Below are positions 23,903 to 31,890 of a stretch of DNA of 64,000 bases, one piece after another; the stretch's first letter is position 1; each line of letters opens with the position of its first letter. This DNA comes from JAJDGF01 sp031549325 (lineage in GTDB: Bacteria > Bacillota > Clostridia > Christensenellales > Aristaeellaceae): NCBI GenBank assembly GCA_031549325.1, contig JAVBQA010000008.1, forward strand, positions 17,801-81,800, read 5' to 3'. A program made the translations under genes and the position numbers. The notes beneath the pieces are model-generated. The model had not been told where the DNA came from. It ran no database searches and was given only the letters and a program-made list of their open reading frames with translations.

Positions 23903-25171
23903 ATGCCGACGACCCCGCCGAACAAAGAGGTCCTTGAGAGAATCATCCGTGAAATTCCGACGCCATTTCACCTATATGACGAGCGCGTGATCCGCGACCG
24001 CGCCCGCGCGCTGAACCGGGCGTTCGCTTGGAACAGCGGCTACAGAGAATTCTTCGCCGTCAAGGCCAACCCTAACCCATACATCCTTAGGATTTTGCGT
24101 GAAGAGGGCTGCGGCGTGGACTGCGCGTCCATGACCGAACTGATGCTGGCTGACGCCTGCGGGTTCTCAGGCGGCTCGATCATGTTCTCGTCCAACATGA
24201 CGCCGGGCGAGGAGTTCAAGTATGCGCGTCGACTCGGCGCCACGATCAACCTGGACGACTGCACGCACATCGATTTTTTGAGGGAAAACGGCGGGCTTCC
24301 GGAGCTCGTCTGCCTGCGGTTGAACCCGGGCGGGGAATTCAGGGTTAACGAGTCGGTGATGGGCACGCCCGTCACCAGCAAGTTTGGCATGACCGAGAAG
24401 CAGGTGTTTGAAAGCATCGAAAAGCTGTCGGATTATGGCGTGAAGCGCTTCGCGCTGCACAGCTTTCTGGCCAGCAACACGCTGGGCGAGGACTATTATC
24501 CGGCCATCGCGGCCACGCTTTTTACGCTTTGCGCGCGAATTTACGAGAGGTTGGGCGTTTCCGTCGAGATGGTCAACCTGTCCGGCGGCGTGGGCATCCC
24601 CTACCGCCCGGAAGAAAAATCACCTGACATCGCGCAAATCGGCGAGAAAGTGCGCGATGTGTATGAGCGGATCGTGACTCAGGGTGGGCTTTCCCCCATC
24701 CGCATCTCGACGGAGCTTGGGCGCTACATGACCGGCCCGGCTGGCTGGCTAGTGGCGACGGCGATCCATGAGAAGAACACCTATAGGCACTATATTGGAC
24801 TTGATTCGTCCGCGGTCGATCTAATGCGTCCGGCGATGTACGGCGCGTATCACCACATCACCGTCGCGGGTAAGGAAAACGCGCCCGAAGACACGCCTTA
24901 TGACGTGGTTGGCGCGCTGTGCGAGAACAATGACAAGTTCGCCATCGATCGCATGATGCCTCGCGTAGATGTCGGCGACATCGTGGTGATCCACGACACC
25001 GGCGCGCACGGTCACTGCATGGGCTATAACTACAATGGCAAGCTGCGCTCGGCCGAGGTGCTGTTGAAGGAAGACGGCAGTTTCGAGTTGATCCGCAGGG
25101 CGCAGACGCCGGAAGACTACTTCGCCACGCTGGATTTCACCGGGCTGATGGACGGAGCGTTTAAGGAATAA
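23903..25171 (+). CDS. lysA: Diaminopimelate decarboxylase (LysA), Clostridia variant
   Basis: 422 residues, fold-III PLP enzyme. The PLP lysine is in 'EFFAVKANPNPYILR'; glycine-rich phosphate loop 'NLSGGVGIPY'; 'STELGRYMTGPAGWLV'; active-site Cys in 'GALCENNDKFA'. It makes L-lysine from meso-diaminopimelate. The usual 'HxGSQ' motif is replaced by 'ALHSFLASNT', as I recall from other Clostridia LysA proteins, so a related D-amino-acid or diamine decarboxylase remains possible. The ATG at 23903 has AGGAG about 10 bases upstream. Monocistronic, with its own terminator. Confidence 0.85.
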   Translation: MPTTPPNKEVLERIIREIPTPFHLYDERVIRDRARALNRAFAWNSGYREFFAVKANPNPYILRILREEGCGVDCASMTELMLADACGFSGGSIMFSSNMTPGEEFKYARRLGATINLDDCTHIDFLRENGGLPELVCLRLNPGGEFRVNESVMGTPVTSKFGMTEKQVFESIEKLSDYGVKRFALHSFLASNTLGEDYYPAIAATLFTLCARIYERLGVSVEMVNLSGGVGIPYRPEEKSPDIAQIGEKVRDVYERIVTQGGLSPIRISTELGRYMTGPAGWLVATAIHEKNTYRHYIGLDSSAVDLMRPAMYGAYHHITVAGKENAPEDTPYDVVGALCENNDKFAIDRMMPRVDVGDIVVIHDTGAHGHCMGYNYNGKLRSAEVLLKEDGSFELIRRAQTPEDYFATLDFTGLMDGAFKE

Positions 25172-25180
25172 CGATTGATG

Positions 25181-25251
25181 GCAAGCGCGAGGCCCTTGTC
25201 CTGCAGAGCGAAGAGAATCCAAGCTGCAGGGCAAGGGTTCCGTGCTTTTTT
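25181..25251 (+). terminator. Large hairpin terminator of lysA
   Basis: A 14-bp arm CCCTTGTCCTGCAG pairs with CTGCAGGGCAAGGG (one G-U), extended by AAGC.../...GCTT, and runs into TTTTTT. The 17-base loop is long for a simple terminator. Confidence 0.85.
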
Positions 25252-25257
25252 GTATTA

Positions 25258-25713
25258 TCAATTCAGCGAATTCGCCCTCTGTTTCTGCTTGATCTCCCCC
25301 GTCGCCAGTTGGTCGCAGCGGTTGTTCTCTGGATTGTCGGCGTGCCCTTTGACCTTATGAAACTTGACACGGTGCTTCGCGCTCAGCTCGAGCAGCCGCT
25401 TCCACAAGTCCTGATTTTCAACCGGCTTTTTGTCTGCTTTCAGCCAGTTGTTGCGCTGCCAGCTCGTCAGCCAGCCTTTCTCAAACGCGTTCACCAAATA
25501 CGCGCTGTCTGAATACAGCGCCACTTGGCATGGCTCCTTCAGCGAGATCAGCCCTTGAATCGCAGCCATCAGCTCCATGCGATTGTTGGTGGTGTGCTCC
25601 TCATAGCCGGACAGCTCCAGCCTGGATTCTCGATAGATCAAAACCAGACCCCAGCCGCCAGGGCCGGGGTTTCCGGAGCACGCGCCGTCGGTGTATAGCG
25701 TAACTTGCTTCAT
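25258..25713 (-). CDS. rnhA: Ribonuclease HI
   Basis: 151 residues, full length. Catalytic carboxylates: Asp in 'YTDGACSGNPG', Glu in 'TNNRMELMA', Asp in 'LYSDSAYL' and Asp in 'NNRCDQLAT'. It removes the RNA of RNA-DNA hybrids. The ATG at 25713 overlaps the proC stop (ATGA); longer readings are only frame extension into proC. It is the last gene of its run, ending tail-to-tail with the lysA terminator. Confidence 0.95.
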   Translation of the reverse strand: MKQVTLYTDGACSGNPGPGGWGLVLIYRESRLELSGYEEHTTNNRMELMAAIQGLISLKEPCQVALYSDSAYLVNAFEKGWLTSWQRNNWLKADKKPVENQDLWKRLLELSAKHRVKFHKVKGHADNPENNRCDQLATGEIKQKQRANSLN

Positions 25714-26507
25714 TTCTGCATCTCCAGCGCGCGCTCGGCGGATGCCACGACGGCGTCGATCACCGCGCCTCGAAAGCCATGCTGTTCCAGGCTGCGCACC
25801 GCCGCGATGGTGGTGCCGCCGGGCGAGCACACCATGTCCTTCAGCTCCCCGGGATGGTAGCCGCTGTCGAGCGCCATCTTTGAAGCGCCCAGCAGTGTCT
25901 GCGCCGCCATGGTCAGCGCTTGCTGGCGTGTCAGTCCAAGCGCCACGCCTCCGTCGGCCATAGCCTCGATGAACATATATGCGTAGGCGGGGCCGCTGCC
26001 GCTGACGCCGATCACTGCCTCCATTTGCCGCTCATCCACCCAGTACGTGCGCCCGATGGAGCCAAACAGCGCCTCGGCCTGGGCGCGCTCCTCTTCGGTG
26101 AACCCGGTCTCGCGGCTGAGCGCGGTCATCCCTTCCCCCACCATGGCCGGCGTGTTGGGCATCACGCGCAGCACGCGGGCGCCCTCGGGCAGAGCGCCTT
26201 TCAGCATTTTAGCGCTCCAGCCAGCGGCGATGGACAAAACCGCCTTGTCCGCAAGCCTGTTCTGCTGGTCTTTCAGCACAGATAGCAACTGATTCGGCTT
26301 CACGCCGAACAAAATCATGTCCGAGTCGCTGCTCAGCGCGTCGCAGGTGTTGTATTTGACAATCCCGAGTTCCTGTGCCAGCTGGTCCACCTTGACGCCA
26401 TCCAGATCGTACACATGCAGATCCGCGCCCTTAAACGAGCCGGACTTCACAGCGCCGCGAATGATCGCTCCCGCCATGTTGCCCGCGCCCACAAACCCAA
26501 GTTTCAT
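25710..26507 (-). CDS. proC: Pyrroline-5-carboxylate reductase
   Basis: 265 residues. N-terminal Rossmann motif 'GFVGAGNMAGAIIRG' and the C-terminal dimerisation signature 'KDMVCSPGGTTIAAVRSLE'. It makes proline from pyrroline-5-carboxylate with NAD(P)H. GAGGAGGG precedes the ATG at 26507, which overlaps the sigma-factor stop (ATGA); the 3' end overlaps rnhA the same way. No proA or proB in the window. Confidence 0.96.
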   Translation of the reverse strand: MKLGFVGAGNMAGAIIRGAVKSGSFKGADLHVYDLDGVKVDQLAQELGIVKYNTCDALSSDSDMILFGVKPNQLLSVLKDQQNRLADKAVLSIAAGWSAKMLKGALPEGARVLRVMPNTPAMVGEGMTALSRETGFTEEERAQAEALFGSIGRTYWVDERQMEAVIGVSGSGPAYAYMFIEAMADGGVALGLTRQQALTMAAQTLLGASKMALDSGYHPGELKDMVCSPGGTTIAAVRSLEQHGFRGAVIDAVVASAERALEMQK

Positions 26508-27265
26508 GCCAATCCCTCCTCGGACATCATGCGCCGGATCTGCTCCAGCGCTTTGCGCTCGGCGCGCGATATGGTCATCTGGGACACGCCCAGCTTCTCA
26601 GCGATCTCCCGCTGGCTCTTCTCGTTGAAGTAGCGCTCGGTCAGCACTCGCTGGCCGGTTTCATCCAGTCGCCCCATCAGCGCCTTCATGCTCTCGCGCA
26701 GCTCGAAGCGCTGATATTCCTGATCATCGCGTCCGAGAAACGCCGAGAGCGGCGTCTCACTCTGCTCAGTATCGCTGTCCAGAGACGCAGGATACATCGC
26801 GCCCTGCATGGTCAGCGCCTCCACGACTTCATATTCCGGCAGATCCACCCGATGAACCAGCTCGTTCAGCGTGGGTGAGCGCATCAACTGCTGCGATAGC
26901 TCGGCGCGCGCCTGTTCGATCCGCTTGATGAGCGTGCTACCCCTTCTTGGCATGTTCATGGTGTGCAGCTTGTCGCGGAAGTAGTTTTTCACCTCTCCCA
27001 CCATCTTGGGCGTAGCGTAGCTCTGGAACTGCACGCCCACCTCCGGATCGAACCGCTCCACCGCCTTTAGCAGCGCCAGGCTAGCCACCTGGAACAGGTC
27101 GTCATACTCCACGCCCTTGCCGGAAAACCTGCGCGCGATGATGTGCGCGATGTGCAAATACGCCTCGGCAAGCTGGTTGCGAAGCGCCTCTGTGGGACAG
27201 TCGGCGTACTGCCGGAACAGCGCGCTCATGTCTGTGCTTTTATGGGGATCTCCTGCGTAACTCAT
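26504..27265 (-). CDS. SigB/SigF/SigG-family RNA polymerase sigma factor
   Basis: 253 residues. Region 2 ('GVEYDDLFQVASLALLKAVE', 'FQSYATPKMVGEVKNYFRD'), region 3 ('RSPTLNELVHRVDLPEYEV') and the region-4 helix-turn-helix ('SQREIAEKLGVSQMTISRA') are complete. It differs from SigF at 7.1 kb, so the strain has at least two of this group. The ATG at 27265 fits GAGGTG upstream; the GTG at 27271 sits on the ribosome site. It starts 7 bases after a degenerate anti-sigma-like gene, the rsbW-sigB order. A general-stress or late-sporulation role is inferred, not shown. Confidence 0.9.
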   Translation of the reverse strand: MSYAGDPHKSTDMSALFRQYADCPTEALRNQLAEAYLHIAHIIARRFSGKGVEYDDLFQVASLALLKAVERFDPEVGVQFQSYATPKMVGEVKNYFRDKLHTMNMPRRGSTLIKRIEQARAELSQQLMRSPTLNELVHRVDLPEYEVVEALTMQGAMYPASLDSDTEQSETPLSAFLGRDDQEYQRFELRESMKALMGRLDETGQRVLTERYFNEKSQREIAEKLGVSQMTISRAERKALEQIRRMMSEEGLA

Positions 27266-27272
27266 GCACACC

Positions 27273-27662
27273 TCAAGGGTTTGCCGAAAGTGTTTTGAAT
27301 AGCTCGATGGTGGTCAACCCGCTGTCGCAGCCCGAAAGGCGCACGCGATCCACCATCGACTCCAGGATGTAGCGGATGGTGTTCAGCTCGCCGGGCGTCG
27401 CTGTAATCTCGGATTTGCAGCAACGCTCTCCCTCGAGCCGGATATGTAACTCATCATCATCCGGCGCGTAGCAGATGTGCACGCCCGAGCAGCTCGCGAA
27501 CTTGATCAGGCAGGCGGCGGCCTCTTCGACGGCCATCTTCACGTCGTCGATCGCGTCCAACGTCAGGCCCGAGCGCATCAAAACGCCCGACGTGGTCAGC
27601 CGGATCACCAGCATCATCGCATCGTTAGCAGGCACCGTCAGCAGGATGTTGCGCGCTTCCAT
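27273..27662 (-). CDS. Degenerate RsbW/SpoIIAB-like (GHKL) anti-sigma-type protein
   Basis: 129 residues. 'LVIRLTTSGVLMRSGLTLDAIDDVKMAV' (in parts 21-45) matches the start of RsbW-like kinases, but the N-box reads 'EEAAACLIKFA': the magnesium-binding Asn is Cys51. No DxGxG G1 box follows; that region is 'RLEGERCCKSEITATPGELN'. The C-terminal 'SGLTTIELFKTL' resembles the last strand. It may bind a sigma factor without ATP hydrolysis. The ATG at 27662 follows GGGAGATG. It is directly before the sigma-factor gene, the likely partner. Confidence 0.75.
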   Translation of the reverse strand: MEARNILLTVPANDAMMLVIRLTTSGVLMRSGLTLDAIDDVKMAVEEAAACLIKFASCSGVHICYAPDDDELHIRLEGERCCKSEITATPGELNTIRYILESMVDRVRLSGCDSGLTTIELFKTLSANP

Positions 27663-27688
27663 GGCTTCATCTCCCTATCGGGTTTGAT

Positions 27689-28264
27689 TTATTGCGCTTC
27701 CGCGCGCAAGCCAATTGCATCGGCGACTTCGCGCATGCCAAGGATGGTCTCGGTGATCACGGAATCCAGCGGCATCCCGAGCATTTCGCAGCCCTTCTCC
27801 ACCAGCGTCCGGTCAACGCCCGCAGCGAAGCGCTTATCCTTGTACTTCTTCTTGACGGACGATAACTCCAAATCCATCACGCTTCTCGAAGGGCGCATGA
27901 TAGCCGCCGCGTTGATCAGTCCGGTCAACTCATCAATGGTGAACAGCGTCTTTTCAAGCTCGTTCAGAGGTTCGACATCCGTGCAGATGCCGTAACCGTG
28001 GCTGGCGCAGGCGCGGACGATGTCCTCGTCGATGCCTTGCTCGCGCAAAATGGCGGTGGTTTTGTGACAATGCTGCTCCGGATACTTCTCGTAGTCCAGG
28101 TCGTGCAGCAGACCGCACAGGCCCCAGCGCTCCACGTCTTCCCCCGGATGCAGCGCCGCAAAGTGGCGCATCACGCCCTCGACGGCCAGCGCGTGCTTGA
28201 TGAGCGACTCATTTTGGTTGTACTCCTGCAACAGCGCAAACGCTTGCTCTCTTGTGGGGCTCAT
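27689..28264 (-). CDS. HD-domain hydrolase
   Basis: 191 residues. 'KHALAVEGVMRHFAA' (first His), 'GLCGLLHDLDYEKYP' (HD pair) and 'ACASHGYG' (later His) outline an HD metal-dependent phosphohydrolase of the small 'HDIG-related' group seen in many Clostridia. Substrate unknown. The ATG at 28264 has GAGGA 7 bases upstream, better than the TTG at 28270. It lies between rsfS and the sigma-factor pair on the same strand. Confidence 0.85.
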   Translation of the reverse strand: MSPTREQAFALLQEYNQNESLIKHALAVEGVMRHFAALHPGEDVERWGLCGLLHDLDYEKYPEQHCHKTTAILREQGIDEDIVRACASHGYGICTDVEPLNELEKTLFTIDELTGLINAAAIMRPSRSVMDLELSSVKKKYKDKRFAAGVDRTLVEKGCEMLGMPLDSVITETILGMREVADAIGLRAEAQ

Positions 28265-28274
28265 GCTCAATTCC

Positions 28275-28640
28275 TCACTTCTGTTCGATTACGGGTTCGA
28301 ACGCCAGCTGGTTGCTGCCGTCCATCCACAGGCGCTCGATGTTGTAATACTCGCGCTCCTCCGGATGGAACAGGTGTACGATCACACTCGCGTAGTCCAG
28401 CACAATCCAGCGCGCGTCGTTCGCGCCCTCGCGGCGGCGCACCTCAATCCCTTGCTCACCCAGCTTTTCCTCGATTTCCTCGGCGATGGCGCGCAGCATC
28501 AGGCTGTTCTTGCCCTGGGCGATCACAAAGTAATCTGTGATGGAAGTCAGGTGATCCACCCTCAGGATGATGATGTCCTCGCCGCGCTTGTCGTCGATCA
28601 GCTTGGCGATCTCGAGCGCCATGTCCTTGGAATTGATCAT
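28275..28640 (-). CDS. rsfS: Ribosomal silencing factor RsfS
   Basis: 121 residues. 'EDIIILRVDHLTSITDYFVI' and 'DYASVIVHLFHPEEREYYNIE' (in part) are the conserved parts of the RsfS/Iojap family, which binds L14 on the 50S subunit and prevents subunit joining when nutrients are short. It starts 2 bases after the nadD-yqeK stop, the usual position next to yqeK. Confidence 0.95.
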   Translation of the reverse strand: MINSKDMALEIAKLIDDKRGEDIIILRVDHLTSITDYFVIAQGKNSLMLRAIAEEIEEKLGEQGIEVRRREGANDARWIVLDYASVIVHLFHPEEREYYNIERLWMDGSNQLAFEPVIEQK

Positions 28641-28642
28641 GA

Positions 28643-29815
28643 TTATTCGTCCTCCGCATCCATGTTTTTGAAATCTTGAAGCAGTTCCAGCGTGTGCGGA
28701 TCAGGCAGCACGCCCTTCATGTCCAGATAGCTCAGTGTGCGCTCCGCGGCCATTTTCATGCCCTGATCCAAGCTGCGCCACGTCGCTTGACGGATCTCCC
28801 GAAGCGCCGGGAACGGCCGCCGGTTGGGCTCCGCCACGTCGGCCAGATAAATCAGCTTCTCAAGCTTGGTCATGCCCGCGTGTCCGGTGGTGTGCCAGCG
28901 AATGGCCGACAAGATCTCCGGGTCGGTCACGCCGTATTTCTCCTGGGCCAGGATCATTCCCGCAGGGGCATGCATCAGCGTGCGCGTCTGGTCGGCCTTG
29001 TGGCGCGGCATCATTTTGTGCCTTTTCAGGAGTGCCAGCATCTCCTTTTCAGGCATGCACTTTGCGCAATCGTGCAGCAGCGCCGCCACCCGCGCTTTGT
29101 CTGGATCTACGGCATTGAGCTGCGCCAACTTGATGGCGGTTCGCTCCACGCCCAGCGTGTGGCGGTAGCGCTCGGAGGTCAGCGTGCGCTGAAGCTCGGA
29201 CAGCATCTCGTCTTTGTAAAGCGCATGGCGCTGGATGTAAGCAGCCACTTTTTCCGGCACCAGGTGCGTAATCGGCAGCCCGCGCTCAATAGCCAGGCGC
29301 ACATCGGTCGAGGAGATGTCCGGCCCGGGCTCACTCATCAGCTCCGTCTTGAGGTTGTATGTCCTCAGCAGATAATCCATCCGCTCTCGGATCGCCTTGT
29401 TGGCTGTGCCTGGCCTGGGCACGACCGCCATGGAGCAAAGCAGCGGCGGCACCAGCTCGAACGTGTGCCAAGTTTCCAGAGAAAACAGGGTGTCCGAGCC
29501 AATGATGTACACAAACTGGTCGTCCGGCCGCTCCCTTTTCAGCTCGTTCAGCGTGTCCACGGTGTAGGTGATGTGTTTGCGCTTAATCTCGATGTCGGAC
29601 GTCACAAAGCCCTTATAGCCTATGATGGCCAGCTCTACCATCTTCAATCGATATTTTACGGGCGCCAGATGCGATTTGTGCGGCGGATCGCCAACCGGAA
29701 TCCAAAGCACGCCTTCCAGGGCCAGCTCGCGCTGCACGGTTTCCGCCATCTGCAGATGCCCCAGGTGAACGGGATCAAAACTGCCACCCATGATGCCCCA
29801 GACCGCCAAAAACAT
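28643..29815 (-). CDS. nadD: NadD-YqeK fusion: nicotinate-nucleotide adenylyltransferase plus HD-domain Ap4A hydrolase
   Basis: 390 residues, two enzymes in one chain. Residues about 1-195 are NadD: 'GIMGGSFDPVHLGHL' nucleotide-binding loop and 'ISSTDVRLAI', making NAD from nicotinate mononucleotide. Residues about 205-385 are YqeK: 'RYRHTLGVERTA', 'AALLHDCAKCMPEKEM', 'HAPAGM' and 'IRWHTTGHAGMT', an HD hydrolase of diadenosine tetraphosphate. In most Firmicutes these are neighbouring genes. The ATG at 29815 fits other NadD starts, though its GGAG is only 2 bases away. rsfS follows after 2 bases. A TATAAT lies in the upstream gap (29850-29856 region, minus strand). Confidence 0.93.
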   Translation of the reverse strand: MFLAVWGIMGGSFDPVHLGHLQMAETVQRELALEGVLWIPVGDPPHKSHLAPVKYRLKMVELAIIGYKGFVTSDIEIKRKHITYTVDTLNELKRERPDDQFVYIIGSDTLFSLETWHTFELVPPLLCSMAVVPRPGTANKAIRERMDYLLRTYNLKTELMSEPGPDISSTDVRLAIERGLPITHLVPEKVAAYIQRHALYKDEMLSELQRTLTSERYRHTLGVERTAIKLAQLNAVDPDKARVAALLHDCAKCMPEKEMLALLKRHKMMPRHKADQTRTLMHAPAGMILAQEKYGVTDPEILSAIRWHTTGHAGMTKLEKLIYLADVAEPNRRPFPALREIRQATWRSLDQGMKMAAERTLSYLDMKGVLPDPHTLELLQDFKNMDAEDE

Positions 29816-29940
29816 CGCTCCAATCCCGCGCGCGCGCCCAATGGTTCTCTTATTATATACCAAAAGATTCGATTAGAAAAGCAAAAACGTATGAATGATT
29901 TGTCCATGGATATACTTGAATTTGGATGGAGGTGCTAAGA

Positions 29941-30318
29941 ATGGGCAAATGGATTGACCGTTTTGCGCTAACGGCGCTCGGGCTCGGCACAGCATATGTG
30001 TATTTTCAGCTGACGCTTGGCATCCGCTGGCTGGCGATTCTGCTCGCGCTGCTATTGTGCGCGCTGGTTTGGTTCATGCGGCGGGATTGGCTGCACAGGC
30101 ATGGGCGCGCGGTGATCAAGTTCGAGTGGCGCAAGATTCAGCTCGCGAACAGGAAAACAGCGCCTCGCTGCGCGCTGTATGGCGCGTTGTACTTGGCGCT
30201 GTATCTGATGCTCGGGCAGATTGTGTATCTGCCGCTGTCGCTGGCCCTGCTGTTTCTGGCCGGAATCGGGTTTCGGAAAAAGGATGCGCCCCAGCCTGAG
30301 GAGCCTGTCTGCCTATAG
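29941..30318 (+). CDS. Small membrane protein of unknown function
   Basis: 125 residues. Four likely membrane segments in two hairpins (about 8-24 and 28-46; then 79-96 and 98-112), with a basic cytoplasmic stretch between them ('MRRDWLHRHGRAVIKFEWRK'). No family recognised. The ATG at 29941 has GGAGG 8 bases upstream. It is inserted on the opposite strand between nadD-yqeK and yhbY, and its end overlaps the yhbY end by 6 bases. Confidence 0.75.
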   Translation: MGKWIDRFALTALGLGTAYVYFQLTLGIRWLAILLALLLCALVWFMRRDWLHRHGRAVIKFEWRKIQLANRKTAPRCALYGALYLALYLMLGQIVYLPLSLALLFLAGIGFRKKDAPQPEEPVCL

Positions 30319-30606
30319 TTTGTCCAAGTCGATCTTGGAATCCTTACGCGCCTTGCGGTAGATCACGAACCGGCTGCCGATCACCTGCACAGGCTCGGCG
30401 TGCACGCGCTCACACAGCGTCTGACACGCCTCTTTCGCGTCGAAAGGCGCGTTCTTCTGTACGGACACCTTGATCAGCTCGCGCGCTTCCAGCGCGTCCC
30501 AGGCCTGCTTGACGAGGTTGTCCCCCACGCCCTCCTTGCCGATGTGCAGGATGGCCTCCATCGGGTTGGCCATAGAGCGCAGCGCGGCGCGTTGCTTGGT
30601 TGTCAT
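30313..30606 (-). CDS. yhbY: YhbY-type ribosome-assembly RNA-binding protein (CRM domain)
   Basis: 97 residues, one CRM domain: 'LRSMANPMEAILHIGKEGV' and 'GSRFVIYRKARKD'. It binds pre-50S particles. The ATG at 30606 follows CGGAGGA and lies 14 bases after obg, the common obg-yhbY-nadD order; here the next gene of that order is displaced by a gene on the other strand. Confidence 0.95.
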   Translation of the reverse strand: MTTKQRAALRSMANPMEAILHIGKEGVGDNLVKQAWDALEARELIKVSVQKNAPFDAKEACQTLCERVHAEPVQVIGSRFVIYRKARKDSKIDLDKL

Positions 30607-30620
30607 TGTTTTGTCCTCCG

Positions 30621-31886
30621 TTAGTCAATGAAGTCAAATTCCATGTCGTTCAGCGATACCGTGTCGCCCTCCGCTGCGCCCGCTTCGCGCAACGCATCAA
30701 TGATGCCCCAACGCCTGAGCGTCTTGTGGAACCAGTTCAGCGAATCCCGATCTCCGAAGTTGACCGAAGCGATCAGCTTGTCGACGCTGGGCCCGGTGAC
30801 CACGTAAATCCCGTTTTGCTTCTCGATGCTGAACGGCTCGGCGGGCACCTCTATGAACAGCTCTTCTTCAACAAACGGCTCGATGGGCGGCAGGCTCTTC
30901 AGCATTTCCACCGTGCGGCGCATCAGTGGCTCAAGGCCGGTGCGCGTGGCGGCGGATACCTTGAACACCTCAAGGCCAACGCCTTTCAGCTGTTCCTGAA
31001 GCTGCTTCAAATGTTCATCGTCCGCGCACAGGTCGGCCTTGTTGGCGGCCACGATCATGGGTCGCTTTGAAAGCTCGCCGTATTGCGCCAACTCGCGCTG
31101 GATGGCATCGAAATCTTCGAGCGGGTCGCGCCCCTCGCTGCCCGAGATGTCCAGCACATGGATCAGCATGCGCGTGCGCTCCACATGGCGCAGGAAATCG
31201 TGCCCCAGCCCCACGCCCTCGGATGCGCCTTCAATGAGCCCCGGGATGTCGGCCATCACAAAACTGTAGTCGTCCTGCTTCACGATGCCCAGGTTGGGCT
31301 GCAGCGTGGTAAAATGGTAGTTTGCGATCTTGGGCTTCGCGTCGGTTACGCAGGACAAAATCGTGCTCTTGCCTACGTTCGGAAAGCCCACCAGCCCCAC
31401 GTCTGCGATGGATTTCAGCTCCAGAAGCAGCTCGCGCGGATTTGTCGGCTCACCCGGCTTGGCGAAGTTGGGCGCCTGCCGGGTGGGCGTGGCGAAGCGG
31501 TTGTTGCCAAAGCCGCCGTTGCCGCCCCGCAGCAGCACCTTTTGCTCGCCAGGCACGAACAGATCCAGCAGCACTCGCTCGGTCAACTTGTCCTTGACAA
31601 TGGTGCCGACAGGCACCTCGATGACCAGCGGATCGCCGGATTTTCCTTTACAGCGGCCGGCACGGCCGTCCTTTCCATTTTCGGCCAGGAACTTGTGCTG
31701 AAAGCGAAAGTCCATCAGCGTGTGCATGCGCTCGGTCGCCATAAACACGATGTCGCCGCCGCGCCCGCCATCGCCGCCATCCGGACCCCCCTGCTGCACG
31801 AATTTCTCCCGGTGGAACGACACGCAGCCATTGCCGCCGTTGCCGCTCTTGCACTCGATGGAGACCACATCCACAAACAATGCCAT
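30621..31886 (-). CDS. obg: GTPase Obg (ObgE/CgtA)
   Basis: 421 residues. The Gly-rich Obg fold ('CKSGNGGNGCVSFHREKFV', 'GGPDGGDGGRGGDIVF') is followed by the G domain: G1 'GFPNVGKST', switch II 'DIPGLIEGA', G4 'NKAD' and G5 'SAAT', then a C-terminal OCT domain. It acts in 50S assembly and stress or sporulation signalling. The ATG at 31886 follows AAGGAA. rplU and rpmA, the usual upstream neighbours, are absent; nth is upstream instead. Confidence 0.97.
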   Translation of the reverse strand: MALFVDVVSIECKSGNGGNGCVSFHREKFVQQGGPDGGDGGRGGDIVFMATERMHTLMDFRFQHKFLAENGKDGRAGRCKGKSGDPLVIEVPVGTIVKDKLTERVLLDLFVPGEQKVLLRGGNGGFGNNRFATPTRQAPNFAKPGEPTNPRELLLELKSIADVGLVGFPNVGKSTILSCVTDAKPKIANYHFTTLQPNLGIVKQDDYSFVMADIPGLIEGASEGVGLGHDFLRHVERTRMLIHVLDISGSEGRDPLEDFDAIQRELAQYGELSKRPMIVAANKADLCADDEHLKQLQEQLKGVGLEVFKVSAATRTGLEPLMRRTVEMLKSLPPIEPFVEEELFIEVPAEPFSIEKQNGIYVVTGPSVDKLIASVNFGDRDSLNWFHKTLRRWGIIDALREAGAAEGDTVSLNDMEFDFID

Positions 31887-31890
31887 TTGC

